Positions 1 through 6,722 of a stretch of DNA of 20,514 nucleotides are shown piece after piece. Both the position numbers and the translations under genes were made by a program. Source of the stretch: Chloroflexota bacterium (GTDB taxonomy: Bacteria > Chloroflexota > Dehalococcoidia > UBA2979). Below the pieces are notes generated by a model, which was given only the letters and a program-made list of their open reading frames with translations, made no database searches and was not told the DNA's origin. Each line of letters begins with the position of its first letter. Position 1 is the stretch's first letter. The stretch is from assembly GCA_016875695.1 (NCBI GenBank), contig VGPB01000011.1, positions 1 to 20,514 of the forward strand, given 5' to 3'.

Positions 1-19
1 AGATTGACGCGGCTCAGGA

Positions 20-151
20 ATGGGGCTCCACACCGTCGGAGCCTGCTCGGCGTTCCCGCACAGCTCGCTCGGGTACCGGCCACCAGCGCTCGAGGCCATC
101 GAACCGAACTGCCTGGAGATCGCCGCCAGACTCACTCATCAGATGGTATGA
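20..151 (+). pseudogene. IS3-family transposase (OrfB) C-terminal remnant
   Basis: The frame starting at ATG 20 reads 43 residues and ends at TGA 149-151. It contains PHSSLGYRPPALEAI, which closely matches the conserved tail of IS3-type DDE transposases (typically RPHSSLGYRPPAPEA) just after the catalytic domain. The following LTHQMV, and NTGAGQP beyond the stop, also resemble such tails. The residues before PHSSLG do not look like transposase, so the reading frame is broken or the element is cut close to the window edge. No terminal inverted repeat is visible. The call is a relic, not a working gene. The ATG is probably not a real start. Confidence 0.5.
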
Positions 152-165
152 AACACGGGGGCAGG

Positions 166-348
166 TCAACCGGTGCCGCAGATGTATGCGCCGTTCCGTT
201 CGATCCAGGTGAGCGCGTCCATCCCTTCCTGCACATCCATCCCAGCGCTTAGTCGAGCGGAGTCCTCAAGGCGCATCGGCCTCCAGTCTGCCTCAGCAGC
301 CCTGCACTCATTGCAGTCACCGATAGGCTTCGGCATCCGCATCTCCAT
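166..348 (-). CDS. hypothetical short ORF, weak support
   Basis: A 60-residue minus-strand ORF with an acidic, mixed composition and two cysteines spaced CNEC near residues 13-16. There is no recognisable domain and no clear ribosome binding site before the ATG at 348. The frame stays open upstream for about 16 codons without another start codon. It lies in decayed DNA between a transposase tail and other relics, so it may be the end of a broken gene or chance. I do not recognise it. Confidence 0.2.
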   Translation of the reverse strand: MEMRMPKPIGDCNECRAAEADWRPMRLEDSARLSAGMDVQEGMDALTWIERNGAYICGTG

Positions 349-391
349 CGCAGCACTGCGGGAAAACCTAATCTCAGCGGCCCGAAATCGC

Positions 392-514
392 TCAGTTCAC
401 GCCGAGGGTCACTACCGTCGCCACGCCGAACGCAACAACCGCGTGCGCAGCGAGGTCAACCAGCCCGTCATGTTCCGTGCCGACTAGCCAAAGCGTGGCG
501 AGGATTGCTGTCAC
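392..514 (-). CDS. short hydrophobic ORF, probable relic of a membrane protein
   Basis: The minus frame between stops at 577 and 392 encodes a strongly hydrophobic stretch of two likely membrane segments (AVVTAILATLWLVG and AAHAVVAFGVATVVTLGV) joined by a short acidic loop. The only usual start is GTG 514, giving 40 residues. A ribosome binding site is not convincing. Its composition is protein-like, but length and context point to a broken gene. Function unknown. Confidence 0.25.
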   Translation of the reverse strand: MTAILATLWLVGTEHDGLVDLAAHAVVAFGVATVVTLGVN

Positions 515-647
515 AACTGCCGTCCACCGCGCGCTGCGCGACAGCGACGATCCGTTACCGCGCCCCTCCGGCGCTCAACTGCCTTCCCTCATCTCGCCTG
601 CCGAGCCGGCGGGAGTCTAGCGCGTGCTATCGGGGGATAGTTACGCC

Positions 648-961
648 TTAGCGGATGTAGCCGCGCGAGGCCCCGGCCTTGTTCGGGCCCCCGCCGGTCG
701 ACATCGCGAACTTCGTCATGAGCACCCAGTCGTGGCGGCGCTCCGCGATCGCCCTGCCCACGTACTGCTCGGAGAGCCTGCGGCCGTATATGTCGGCGGT
801 GTCGACGGCGTTGATGCCGGTGTCGAAGGCCGCGGCAGGACCTCGGCAGTCTGTTGCTTGTCGACGGGCGCTCCGAAGGTGCTGCCGCCGACGCCGATCA
901 CCGAGACCTTGAGCCCGGAACGGCCCAGCTGCCGGTACTCAAACGCACGCCCCCTCGCCAC
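648..961 (-). pseudogene. aldo/keto reductase, frameshifted and truncated
   Basis: The minus strand from about 961 encodes the classic start of an aldo/keto reductase (EYRQLGRSGLKVSVIGVGG). The frame is lost near 835, about one base short. The next frame then continues AAFDTGINAVDTADIYGRR, SEQYVGRAIAERR and VLMTKF. These keep the family's Asp and Tyr (D..A-D-I-Y-G) and Lys (MTKF) catalytic positions. The protein ends at TAA 648-650 after about 100 residues, whereas the family is normally about 300-330. The usual ATG before EYRQ is also missing (TTT GAG is read there). The combined frameshift, early stop and lost start support a dead gene. A sequencing error could explain the frameshift but not the missing two thirds. 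Confidence 0.85.
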
Positions 962-1035
962 CGCACCGCGAGCGCGGCGCATCGGGGGCATGCTAGCCGA
1001 TCGGCGTGCTCGGGCGGAGCGGCGAGGGGCCGGGC

Positions 1036-1434
1036 TCAGATGTTCTCGGGCTCGCGGAGCACAGCGGGGGCGGGGCGTTCGACGCGCGTCATCAGCAGCA
1101 CAAGGATCACGGTGTGCAGCACGCTCACCCCGAGCATCTGCCACAACAGCTCCTCGCGCCCGCTTCCGGGCTCGAACTCTGAGACCACGGCGAGCAGGTA
1201 GGTGACGACCAGCAGCGCCGCCACGCGCGCGATGAGCGAGCGAGCGTCGCCGTCCAGCTCGCGGAAGCGCACGCGGTACACGTAGATGCCGAGCACGAAC
1301 AGGTGCAGCACCACCAGCCCGCCGACGTAGAGTCCGGCGGGCAGCCGCCCCTGCACCTCCAGCAGCGGCACCAGCGCGAACGCCAGCGCGAAGACCGCCG
1401 CCGTCTTCTTGACGAACAGGCTCCAGCTGGTCAT
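1036..1434 (-). CDS. small integral membrane protein, four predicted helices
   Basis: From ATG 1434 the protein is 132 residues and mostly four hydrophobic segments: TAAVFALAFALVPLLEV, GLYVGGLVVLHLFVLGIYVY, SLIARVAALLVVTYLLAVV and MLGVSVLHTVILVLLM. Charged turns lie between them. Longer starts exist in frame (ATG 1482, GTG 1491). I chose 1434 because the hydrophobic protein begins there and a GGAGGG lies upstream, though at about 15 bases it is distant. It resembles uncharacterised small four-helix membrane proteins; no catalytic motif is visible. It is on the same strand as the broken aldo/keto reductase, 74 bases upstream of it. Confidence 0.6.
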   Translation of the reverse strand: MTSWSLFVKKTAAVFALAFALVPLLEVQGRLPAGLYVGGLVVLHLFVLGIYVYRVRFRELDGDARSLIARVAALLVVTYLLAVVSEFEPGSGREELLWQMLGVSVLHTVILVLLMTRVERPAPAVLREPENI

Positions 1435-1598
1435 GCGCAGATGCACGCGCCCTCCGGGCAGCCCACGCGGCTCTCCCCGCATGGTACGCACGCGCCGCGC
1501 GGAGCGTGAGCGGGGAGCACGCCGAACCTCCGCAAACCTCGGCGCTGCGTGGGGAATCGAGGGCCTCAGCGGCGCCAGCAGCGCGGCGCTCCGCGCGC

Positions 1599-1627
1599 TT
1601 GAGCCGCGCGGCGCTGCTTGCTACGCT
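1599..1627 (+). promoter_or_regulatory. sigma-70-type promoter of tRNA-Glu
   Basis: TTGAGC (1599-1604) and TACGCT (1622-1627) are separated by 17 bases, the preferred spacing for a housekeeping sigma factor. They end 10 bases before the first base of the tRNA. This placement makes it the likely tRNA promoter. Confidence 0.6.
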
Positions 1628-1637
1628 CGTTTCGCGG

Positions 1638-1714
1638 GGCGCATTCGTCTAGTGGCCCAGGACACCGCCCTCTCAAGGCGGAGATCGCGGGTTCGAATCC
1701 CGCATGCGCTACCA
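1638..1714 (+). tRNA. tRNA-Glu (anticodon CTC)
   Basis: The sequence folds as a full cloverleaf. The acceptor is GGCGCAT/ATGCGCT (first pair G-T). The D-arm is GTCTAGTGGCCCAGGAC, as in bacterial tRNA-Glu. The anticodon stem CCGCC/GGCGG encloses loop CTCTCAA with anticodon CTC at 1672-1674. The T-arm is GCGGG-TTCGAAT-CCCGC. The discriminator is A1711, and CCA is encoded at 1712-1714. Confidence 0.95.
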
Positions 1715-1881
1715 CCCTACGTTCTTGGGCTCGACTCGGCCTCGCGGCGGCGGCCGGCTCGCTCGTCTTCCTGTTCGCGCAGCGCAGCGCTTCGCCCGCG
1801 ACCACCGAGGCGTGAGCAGCGCGAAGCGGCGCTACGCCGGCGGCCGCGGCGTGCGTCGAGGGGTGGCGGGGGCTGGGTCCG

Positions 1882-1989
1882 CTAGCGCGGGGGCTTGGCT
1901 GCGGCCGTCTTCGCCGCGGTCTTCGCCGCCTTCTGGGACGCCTTCTGCTTGTTCTGCTTCGCGGAGCTCTTGGGGCTGCGGTCTCCCAC
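1882..1989 (-). CDS. small Lys/Ala-rich basic protein, 35 residues
   Basis: GTG 1989 to TAG 1882-1884 encodes 35 residues that begin MGDRSPKSSAKQNKQK and continue with KAAKTAAKTAAAK-type repeats. A strong ribosome binding site, GGAGGG at 1995-2000, sits five bases before the GTG and fixes the start. Small proteins starting MGD(R/K)SPKS are widespread hypothetical proteins in high-GC bacteria; their role is not established. The repeated Lys-Ala pattern resembles histone H1-like tails, so nucleic-acid binding is possible but is inference. It lies 62 bases downstream of the metallo-hydrolase gene on the same strand. A TAGCAT about 25 bases upstream of the start could be its own -10. Confidence 0.8.
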   Translation of the reverse strand: MGDRSPKSSAKQNKQKASQKAAKTAAKTAAAKPPR

Positions 1990-2051
1990 GGTGTCCCTCC
2001 AAATGCGCTCGCGGTCATGCTAGCACCGCGCACGCGAGGCGCGCGCGGCGC

Positions 2052-2888
2052 TCAGGCGCCGGCGCTGCTGGCGGTCTCGAAGTAGCGCCGCACTGCAGCC
2101 TCGGTGTGGTCCTGCAGCACCTCGTGCACGGACGGCGGGAGGGCGTCGAGCGCGGCGCGCGCGTTGCCCGCGGCCGCGCACGCCGCGCTCAGCGCCTCGA
2201 ACGCCTCCGCCTGCCACTCGATGTACGACGTATCGACCATGCGCCCGTGCCCCGGCACGTAGCGGTCGACGCCCGCCGAGGCCAGCCTGCGCAGGGTCGG
2301 GCCCCACGCAGCGGGGAAGCCCTCGCTCACGATCGGCGGGCCGGACTCCTCGGTGAGGTCGCCCGCGAAGGCGACGCCGGTTCCGTCGATGCCGATCGCG
2401 ATGTCGTTGTCGGTGTGCGCGAGCCCGAGGTACGCCAGCCGCATGCCCACGCCGCCGAGGTGCAGGTCGCAGTGCTGCTCGAACGTCAGCCCCGGCGGCG
2501 CGAGCGGTAGTTCCCGCAGCTGCTCGCGCAGCATCGGCAGGTGCGCCGCGAACGCGTCGCGGCGCGATACGCCCTCGTCGCCGAGGAGCCGCAGCCGGCA
2601 GCGCGCGTGGCCCACGACCACGGCGGGCAGGAACCACCAGTTGCCGAAGCTGTGGTCCCCGTGGTGGTGCGTGTTGATCACATAGCGCACCGGACGCTCC
2701 GTCACGCTCGCGACGGCGGCGAGCAGCGCGCGGGCGTCCGCCTCGGTCGTGCCGGTGTCGATCACGGCCACGGCCTCGTCGCCAACGACGATGCCGGCGT
2801 TGACGGCGATCGCCCCCGGGATCGTGTACGCGTACACGCGATCGGCGAGCGGCTCCAGTCCGGCCATCGAGGTACGCTTCGCTGTCAC
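2052..2888 (-). CDS. MBL-fold metallo-hydrolase
   Basis: A 278-residue cytoplasmic protein of the metallo-beta-lactamase superfamily. The zinc-binding HxHxDH signature is NTHHHGDHSFGN (H74, H76, D78, H79). The further ligands are present in the expected order: H158 in LGLAHTDND, D177 in FAGDLTEE and H214 in VPGHG. A two-metal hydrolase site therefore looks intact. The start is GTG 2888, preceded by GGGGAGG with a six-base spacer. The family includes lactonases, glyoxalase II-like thioesterases and other hydrolases; the substrate cannot be told from sequence. No signal peptide is seen. It is divergent from the enoyl-CoA hydratase-like gene across a mirrored promoter region, so the two may be co-controlled. 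Confidence 0.9.
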   Translation of the reverse strand: MTAKRTSMAGLEPLADRVYAYTIPGAIAVNAGIVVGDEAVAVIDTGTTEADARALLAAVASVTERPVRYVINTHHHGDHSFGNWWFLPAVVVGHARCRLRLLGDEGVSRRDAFAAHLPMLREQLRELPLAPPGLTFEQHCDLHLGGVGMRLAYLGLAHTDNDIAIGIDGTGVAFAGDLTEESGPPIVSEGFPAAWGPTLRRLASAGVDRYVPGHGRMVDTSYIEWQAEAFEALSAACAAAGNARAALDALPPSVHEVLQDHTEAAVRRYFETASSAGA

Positions 2889-2928
2889 GGCGCGCCTCCC
2901 CTGCGTCCGTTATCGCGGAGCGCCGGTC

Positions 2929-2983
2929 GAGCATAGCAGCGGTCCGCCGGTCCGCCGCGCGGCGACGGGCCGCTGCTATGCTC
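2929..2983. promoter_or_regulatory. mirrored divergent promoter / operator, 14-bp inverted repeat
   Basis: GAGCATAGCAGCGG (2929-2942) and CCGCTGCTATGCTC (2970-2983) are exact reverse complements, centred near 2956. Each outward-facing arm carries TATGCT, a plausible -10 hexamer, for the plus gene (ATG 3006) and the minus gene (GTG 2888). No good -35 is seen between the arms, which contain a tandem GGTCCGCC. The symmetry could be two matching promoters, one operator for a dimeric regulator, or both. Confidence 0.55.
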
Positions 2984-3005
2984 GCGCCTCGGACAGGAGC
3001 GCACG

Positions 3006-3800
3006 ATGCCATACGCCGACTACCAGACGCTCGCGCTCGAGCGGCGCGGGCCGATCCTCGAGGTGGCGTTGAACCGCCCGGAGGCGCTGAACGCCGTCGA
3101 CGGCCGCATGCACGAGGAGCTCCCGCGGCTGTTCGCCGAGATCGACGTCGACCCGGAGGTCGATGTCGTCGTGCTGACCGGCGTGGGCCGCGCGTTCTGC
3201 GCCGGCGGCGACATGGGGTGGCTGCAGGAGCTCATCGAGCAGCCCTTCGCGTGGCACCGCGTGGCGAGCGAGGGGCGGCGCATCGTGTTGTCGATCCTCG
3301 AGGCGCGGCAGCCCGTGATCGCCGCGGTCAACGGTGCCGCCGTGGGGCTGGGCGCGACGATCGCGCTGAGTTGCGACATCGTGTTCGCCGCCGACACCGC
3401 GTCGATCGGCGACCCGCACGTGCGCGTCGGGCTGGTGGCGGGCGATGGCGGCAGCGTGCTCTGGCCGGCGCTGCTGGGCTACGCGCGCGCCCGCGAGCTG
3501 CTGTACACGGGCGAGATGGTGCCCGCGCCGCGCGCCGCCGAGCTGGGCCTGGTCAACCACTGCGTGCCCGCCGCGGAGCTCGCAGAGCGCGCCGACGCGT
3601 TCGCGCGGGAGCTCGCGAGCGGCGCGCGCCGCGCCGTGCAGTGGACCAAGGCCGCGATCAACGCGCCGCTGCGCCAGGCGCTGGCCGCGAACCTCGACCT
3701 CTCGCTCGCCCTCGAAGGCCTGTCCAACCTCACCGCCGACCACCGCGAGGGCATCGCCGCCTTCCGCGAGCGCCGCCCACCACAATTTACGGGGATGTAG
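3006..3800 (+). CDS. enoyl-CoA hydratase/isomerase family protein
   Basis: A 264-residue crotonase-fold protein. The oxyanion-hole motif AFCAGGDMGWL is at residues 64-73 and GAAVGLGATIALSCDIVFAA follows from residue 110. By hand alignment to mitochondrial enoyl-CoA hydratase, the second catalytic Glu is present as E164 (ARARELL). The position of Glu144 is taken by His138 (DPHVRVGL), and a GDGG (146-149) follows in place of the usual GAGG. The reaction may therefore differ from simple hydration, for example isomerisation or another crotonase reaction. The start ATG 3006 has AGGAG upstream. It is divergent from the MBL hydrolase, and its stop abuts the stop of the convergent downstream gene. 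Confidence 0.9.
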   Translation: MPYADYQTLALERRGPILEVALNRPEALNAVDGRMHEELPRLFAEIDVDPEVDVVVLTGVGRAFCAGGDMGWLQELIEQPFAWHRVASEGRRIVLSILEARQPVIAAVNGAAVGLGATIALSCDIVFAADTASIGDPHVRVGLVAGDGGSVLWPALLGYARARELLYTGEMVPAPRAAELGLVNHCVPAAELAERADAFARELASGARRAVQWTKAAINAPLRQALAANLDLSLALEGLSNLTADHREGIAAFRERRPPQFTGM

Positions 3801-4655
3801 CTAACCCTCGCGCAGCTCGATGCTCACGAGCTGCTTCGCCCAGCGCCCCGGCTTGAGGTCGTGCGGCACGACGAGGCGCGGCACGTCGCTCGGCACGCCG
3901 GCGGGCGGCGAGCCGTCGGCGGGGCCGCTTGCGACGATCACGTCGCTCGCCATGAAGCGCGGCTCGATCTCACCGCCGGCGACGACCACGGCGCGGCCGT
4001 CGGCGGTGGTGGCCACCACTACCTTGCGGAGGAAGTCCTCGTGCGCGGCGGGGTCGAAGCGGATGCCCGCGTCGTCGAGCAGCTCGTACAGCCGCGCGCC
4101 CCGGTAGCGCCGCGGCGGCACGGTTTCGCCGCCGTGGCCGGTCAGTTTGGGGGTCTGCAGCTCGAACGTCGCCCGCGCGCCGAGCGCGGTGGCGTCGACG
4201 ATGCCGGGGCGCTCGAGCAAGCCGCCGAGCGCGACCGCGCCGGATGGCACCTCGAGGCTGGTCGCCGGCGCGGCGCGGCGCACCTCGATCGCGACGATCC
4301 CGCCGAGTGAGCGTCCCGAGAGGTGGTCGCCCGTGACGACGAGCCGCACGCCGTCGCGCGGCGGCGCGCCGTCCTGCTCGTACGCCAGCAGCACGGACTT
4401 GTCCGCCATCGTCGGCCACAGCTCGGCGAGCGCGAGCGCTACGCGCTGGCCATCCGAGGCGGTCGCGAGCACGTAGCCGTCGGTCAGGCCTTCGCCGCCG
4501 ACGCGCGCGAGGCCGGCCGCGGCGAGGTAGTCGAACAGCCGCGCACCGATGAAGGTGCGCTCGGCCTGGCTGGTCGGGTTGCGCATCGTGGCGGTCAGCG
4601 TCTGCGCGGGCAGCCTGCGCAGCACCTGCAGCATCGCGGTCGTACGCTCGTCCAT
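3801..4655 (-). CDS. tandem sulfite-oxidase-fold (molybdopterin-binding-like) protein without cysteine
   Basis: The start ATG 4655 has GGGAGAGG just upstream; a longer in-frame ATG at 4727 runs into the divergent gene and is not supported. The 284-residue protein has two internal copies of one pattern. Copy 1 (about 36-126) has FIGARLFDYLAAAGL, LATASDGQRVALALAELWP and VRLVVTGDHLSGRSLGGIVAIEV-like blocks. Copy 2 (about 185-281) has YRGARLYELLDDAGI, ATTADGRAVVVAGGEI and PRLVVPHDLKPGRW. These blocks resemble the core of sulfite-oxidase/YedY-type molybdopterin-binding domains. There is no cysteine anywhere, so the cysteine that ligates molybdenum in active enzymes is missing. No signal peptide is seen. 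Role unknown; it may be a binding or non-catalytic relative. Confidence 0.65.
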   Translation of the reverse strand: MDERTTAMLQVLRRLPAQTLTATMRNPTSQAERTFIGARLFDYLAAAGLARVGGEGLTDGYVLATASDGQRVALALAELWPTMADKSVLLAYEQDGAPPRDGVRLVVTGDHLSGRSLGGIVAIEVRRAAPATSLEVPSGAVALGGLLERPGIVDATALGARATFELQTPKLTGHGGETVPPRRYRGARLYELLDDAGIRFDPAAHEDFLRKVVVATTADGRAVVVAGGEIEPRFMASDVIVASGPADGSPPAGVPSDVPRLVVPHDLKPGRWAKQLVSIELREG

Positions 4656-4734
4656 CGGACCTCTCCCTGTGGTGGGCGCCAGCGTAGCGGGCGCGGCGCG
4701 CACGCGCCCGGGCCGGACTTCCGCCATGGCGGCG

Positions 4735-4740
4735 TATCAT
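4735..4740 (+). promoter_or_regulatory. -10 element for a possible leaderless transcript of the Nudix gene
   Basis: TATCAT ends six bases before the GTG start of the Nudix gene, and no Shine-Dalgarno sequence lies between. A -10 at this distance would start transcription at or next to the start codon, as in the leaderless mRNAs common in some high-GC bacteria. Confidence 0.4.
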
Positions 4741-4746
4741 CGCGGC

Positions 4747-5325
4747 GTGAACTTCTGTCCGCGCTGCGGCACCCCGCTCGCGCCGCGGCTTGACGGCGGG
4801 CGGCCGCGCCAGGCGTGTCCGGCGGAGGGCTGCGGCTTCATCCACTACGGCGAGCACTCGATCGGGACCGGCGCCGTCGTCGTGCGCGGCGAGCGCGTGC
4901 TGCTCATCGAGCGCCGCACCGGCGATCGCAGTTGGTGGCAGATCCCCGGCGGCTTCGTCGAGGCCGACGAGGCGATCGACACGGCGGTCGAGCGCGAGGT
5001 GCTCGAGGAGACGGGGATTATCGCACGCGTCGTCGACGTGCTCGGCTTCCGCCATGCGACCGCGCCGGAGCCGGCGCGCGCGTCCAACATCTACGTCGTG
5101 TTTCGCCTCGAGGCGTTGGCCGGCGAGCCGCGCCCCGACTTGGAGGAGTCGTTCGACGCGTGCTTCGTCACGCGCGAGGAGATGGAGCGCCGGCCGGGCG
5201 TGTCGGCGATGTCGCTGTGGGCGGCGCGCAAGGCGTGGGACGGCGCGGCCGCCGGCGGCTTCGCCCGCGAGTCCGACGTGCCCGGGCTGCAGCGGCCCGG
5301 CCACACGCTGTACGGGCGGGCGTAG
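4747..5325 (+). CDS. zinc-ribbon Nudix hydrolase
   Basis: A 192-residue protein starting MNFCPRCGTPL from GTG 4747. A four-cysteine zinc ribbon is formed by Cys4, Cys7, Cys24 and Cys29. The Nudix box follows the GX5EX7REUXEEXGU pattern: Gly69, Glu75, then REVLEETGI at 83-91. The domain order is that of NudC-like or related Nudix proteins that hydrolyse nucleoside diphosphates linked to another group; the substrate is not determined. In-frame ATG 4726 would add seven residues, but the protein family begins at the zinc ribbon. No ribosome binding site precedes the GTG, consistent with the leaderless promoter. It is divergent from the sulfite-oxidase-fold gene. Confidence 0.9.
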   Translation: MNFCPRCGTPLAPRLDGGRPRQACPAEGCGFIHYGEHSIGTGAVVVRGERVLLIERRTGDRSWWQIPGGFVEADEAIDTAVEREVLEETGIIARVVDVLGFRHATAPEPARASNIYVVFRLEALAGEPRPDLEESFDACFVTREEMERRPGVSAMSLWAARKAWDGAAAGGFARESDVPGLQRPGHTLYGRA

Positions 5326-5397
5326 CCTCCGCGGCGGGCATCACGGTCGTGGTAGATTGCCTGCGCCCGGCGCGGCGCAGCGGCAGGAGGTGCGCGA

Positions 5398-6681
5398 ATG
5401 GCAGGCCCCCTCGACGGGATCCGGGTGCTCGAGGTCTCGCAGATCGTCGCCGGTCCGTACTGCGGGATGAACCTGGCGGACCTCGGCGCCGATGTCGTGA
5501 AGATCGAGCCGTTCGCCGGCGAGGGCTCGCGCGCATCCGGCAGCTTCTTCCCGGGCGAGAGCAAGGGCTTCCACTCGCTGAACCGCGGCAAGCGCTCGCT
5601 CGTGCTGGACCTGCAGACGCACGAGGCGCGGGCGCTGGTGCACCGGCTGATCGCGGGCTTCGACGTGTTCCTGATCAACGCACGCGCCGGCGTCCCGGAA
5701 CGCCTGGAGATCGACTACGAGACGCTGCGGAAGTACCGCCCGGATCTTATCTACCTGGAGAACACCGGCTTCGGGCGGCGCGGGCCGATGGCGCAGCGCT
5801 CCGGCTCCGACGCGGTGGCGCAGGCCTACTCCGGACTCGCCGCCGGCGACAGCAAGGTCGACCAGTACGGCGCGCCGGACATCGTGACCGCCACGGCGCC
5901 GGCGGACTACCAGGCGGGCCTCGCGGGCGCGATGGGCATCTGCGCGGCGCTCTTCCACCGCGCGCGCACGGGCCGCGGTCAGTACATCGAGACCTCGCTG
6001 CTGCAGGCCGCGCTCGCGTTACAGGGCACGCGCGTGTCGCGGCTGCCCGCTATCGACGCTGTGACCACCGACATCGCGCTGGCGAAGATGCGCGAGGTGC
6101 AGGCCGCCGGCGGCTCTTACCGCGAGCAGATCGAGGCGCGCGGCAGCCTGTTCGACGCGATGGGGCGCGCCGCGGCGCGCGCGTGGTACGGCGGCTACGC
6201 GGTGAAGGACGGCGGCGTGATCCTCGGTGCGCTCACGCCGCTCAACCGCGATCAGATGCGGCGCGCCGTCGGCATCGACGATGACCCCTCGGCCGACCCG
6301 TCGTTCAACTCGCTCGACCCGGAGAGCCGCAAGCTCGCCGATGCACTGCTCGCGCGCGTGCGCGGGATCATGCTCACGAAGACGATGGACGAGTGGGTCG
6401 AGATCTTCAATCGCGAGGGCGCGCCGATCTCGAAGGTCAACTTCCCGGAGGACGTCGCGGACGAACCGCAGATCGAGGCGATGGGCTTCATGGTGGATCT
6501 GGAGCACGAGCTCACGGGCCCGGAGCGCATGGTCGGTCCGATCGTGTTCATGTCGGACTCGCCGACCGGCAGCACGCGCGCGTCGCCGCCGCTGGGCCGC
6601 CACACCGACGAGGTCCTGCGCCAGCACGGGCTGAGCGATGTCGAGATCGCGGGCCTGCGCGAGTGCGGCGCGATCGCCTGA
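5398..6681 (+). CDS. CaiB/BaiF family (class III) CoA-transferase
   Basis: A 427-residue cytoplasmic CoA-transferase. The N-terminal block is LDGIRVLEVSQIVAGPYCGM with LADLGADVVKIE at 27-37. The nucleophilic aspartate that forms the acyl-enzyme anhydride in formyl-CoA transferase is matched by Asp170 in APADYQAG, followed by the family's FHRARTGRGQYIETSLL. The length is typical. ATG 5398 has GGAGG seven bases upstream. A TAGATT at about 5353 could be its -10. It lies 41 bases before an acyl-CoA dehydrogenase, so the pair probably activates an organic acid by CoA transfer and then desaturates it. The specific acid is unknown. Confidence 0.95.
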   Translation: MAGPLDGIRVLEVSQIVAGPYCGMNLADLGADVVKIEPFAGEGSRASGSFFPGESKGFHSLNRGKRSLVLDLQTHEARALVHRLIAGFDVFLINARAGVPERLEIDYETLRKYRPDLIYLENTGFGRRGPMAQRSGSDAVAQAYSGLAAGDSKVDQYGAPDIVTATAPADYQAGLAGAMGICAALFHRARTGRGQYIETSLLQAALALQGTRVSRLPAIDAVTTDIALAKMREVQAAGGSYREQIEARGSLFDAMGRAAARAWYGGYAVKDGGVILGALTPLNRDQMRRAVGIDDDPSADPSFNSLDPESRKLADALLARVRGIMLTKTMDEWVEIFNREGAPISKVNFPEDVADEPQIEAMGFMVDLEHELTGPERMVGPIVFMSDSPTGSTRASPPLGRHTDEVLRQHGLSDVEIAGLRECGAIA

Positions 6682-6722
6682 CGCGACCCTGAACCGAGCG
6701 ACTGAGCCAGGAAGGCGCGACC

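Noticed and set aside
1618..1815. Plus ORF of 65 codons ending in a hydrophobic LGLAAAAGSLVFLF stretch
   Set aside because: Its first half is the tRNA-Glu gene read as protein. The remaining 30 residues have no start codon or ribosome binding site.
4656..4727. Longer N-terminus for the sulfite-oxidase-fold protein from ATG 4727
   Set aside because: The extra 24 residues are Arg/Pro/Ala-rich, overlap the divergent Nudix start region and lack a ribosome binding site, whereas ATG 4655 has one.
3970..5304. 444-codon minus ORF spanning the Nudix and sulfite-oxidase-fold genes
   Set aside because: It runs antisense through the Nudix gene and out of frame through the next; Arg-rich shadow coding.
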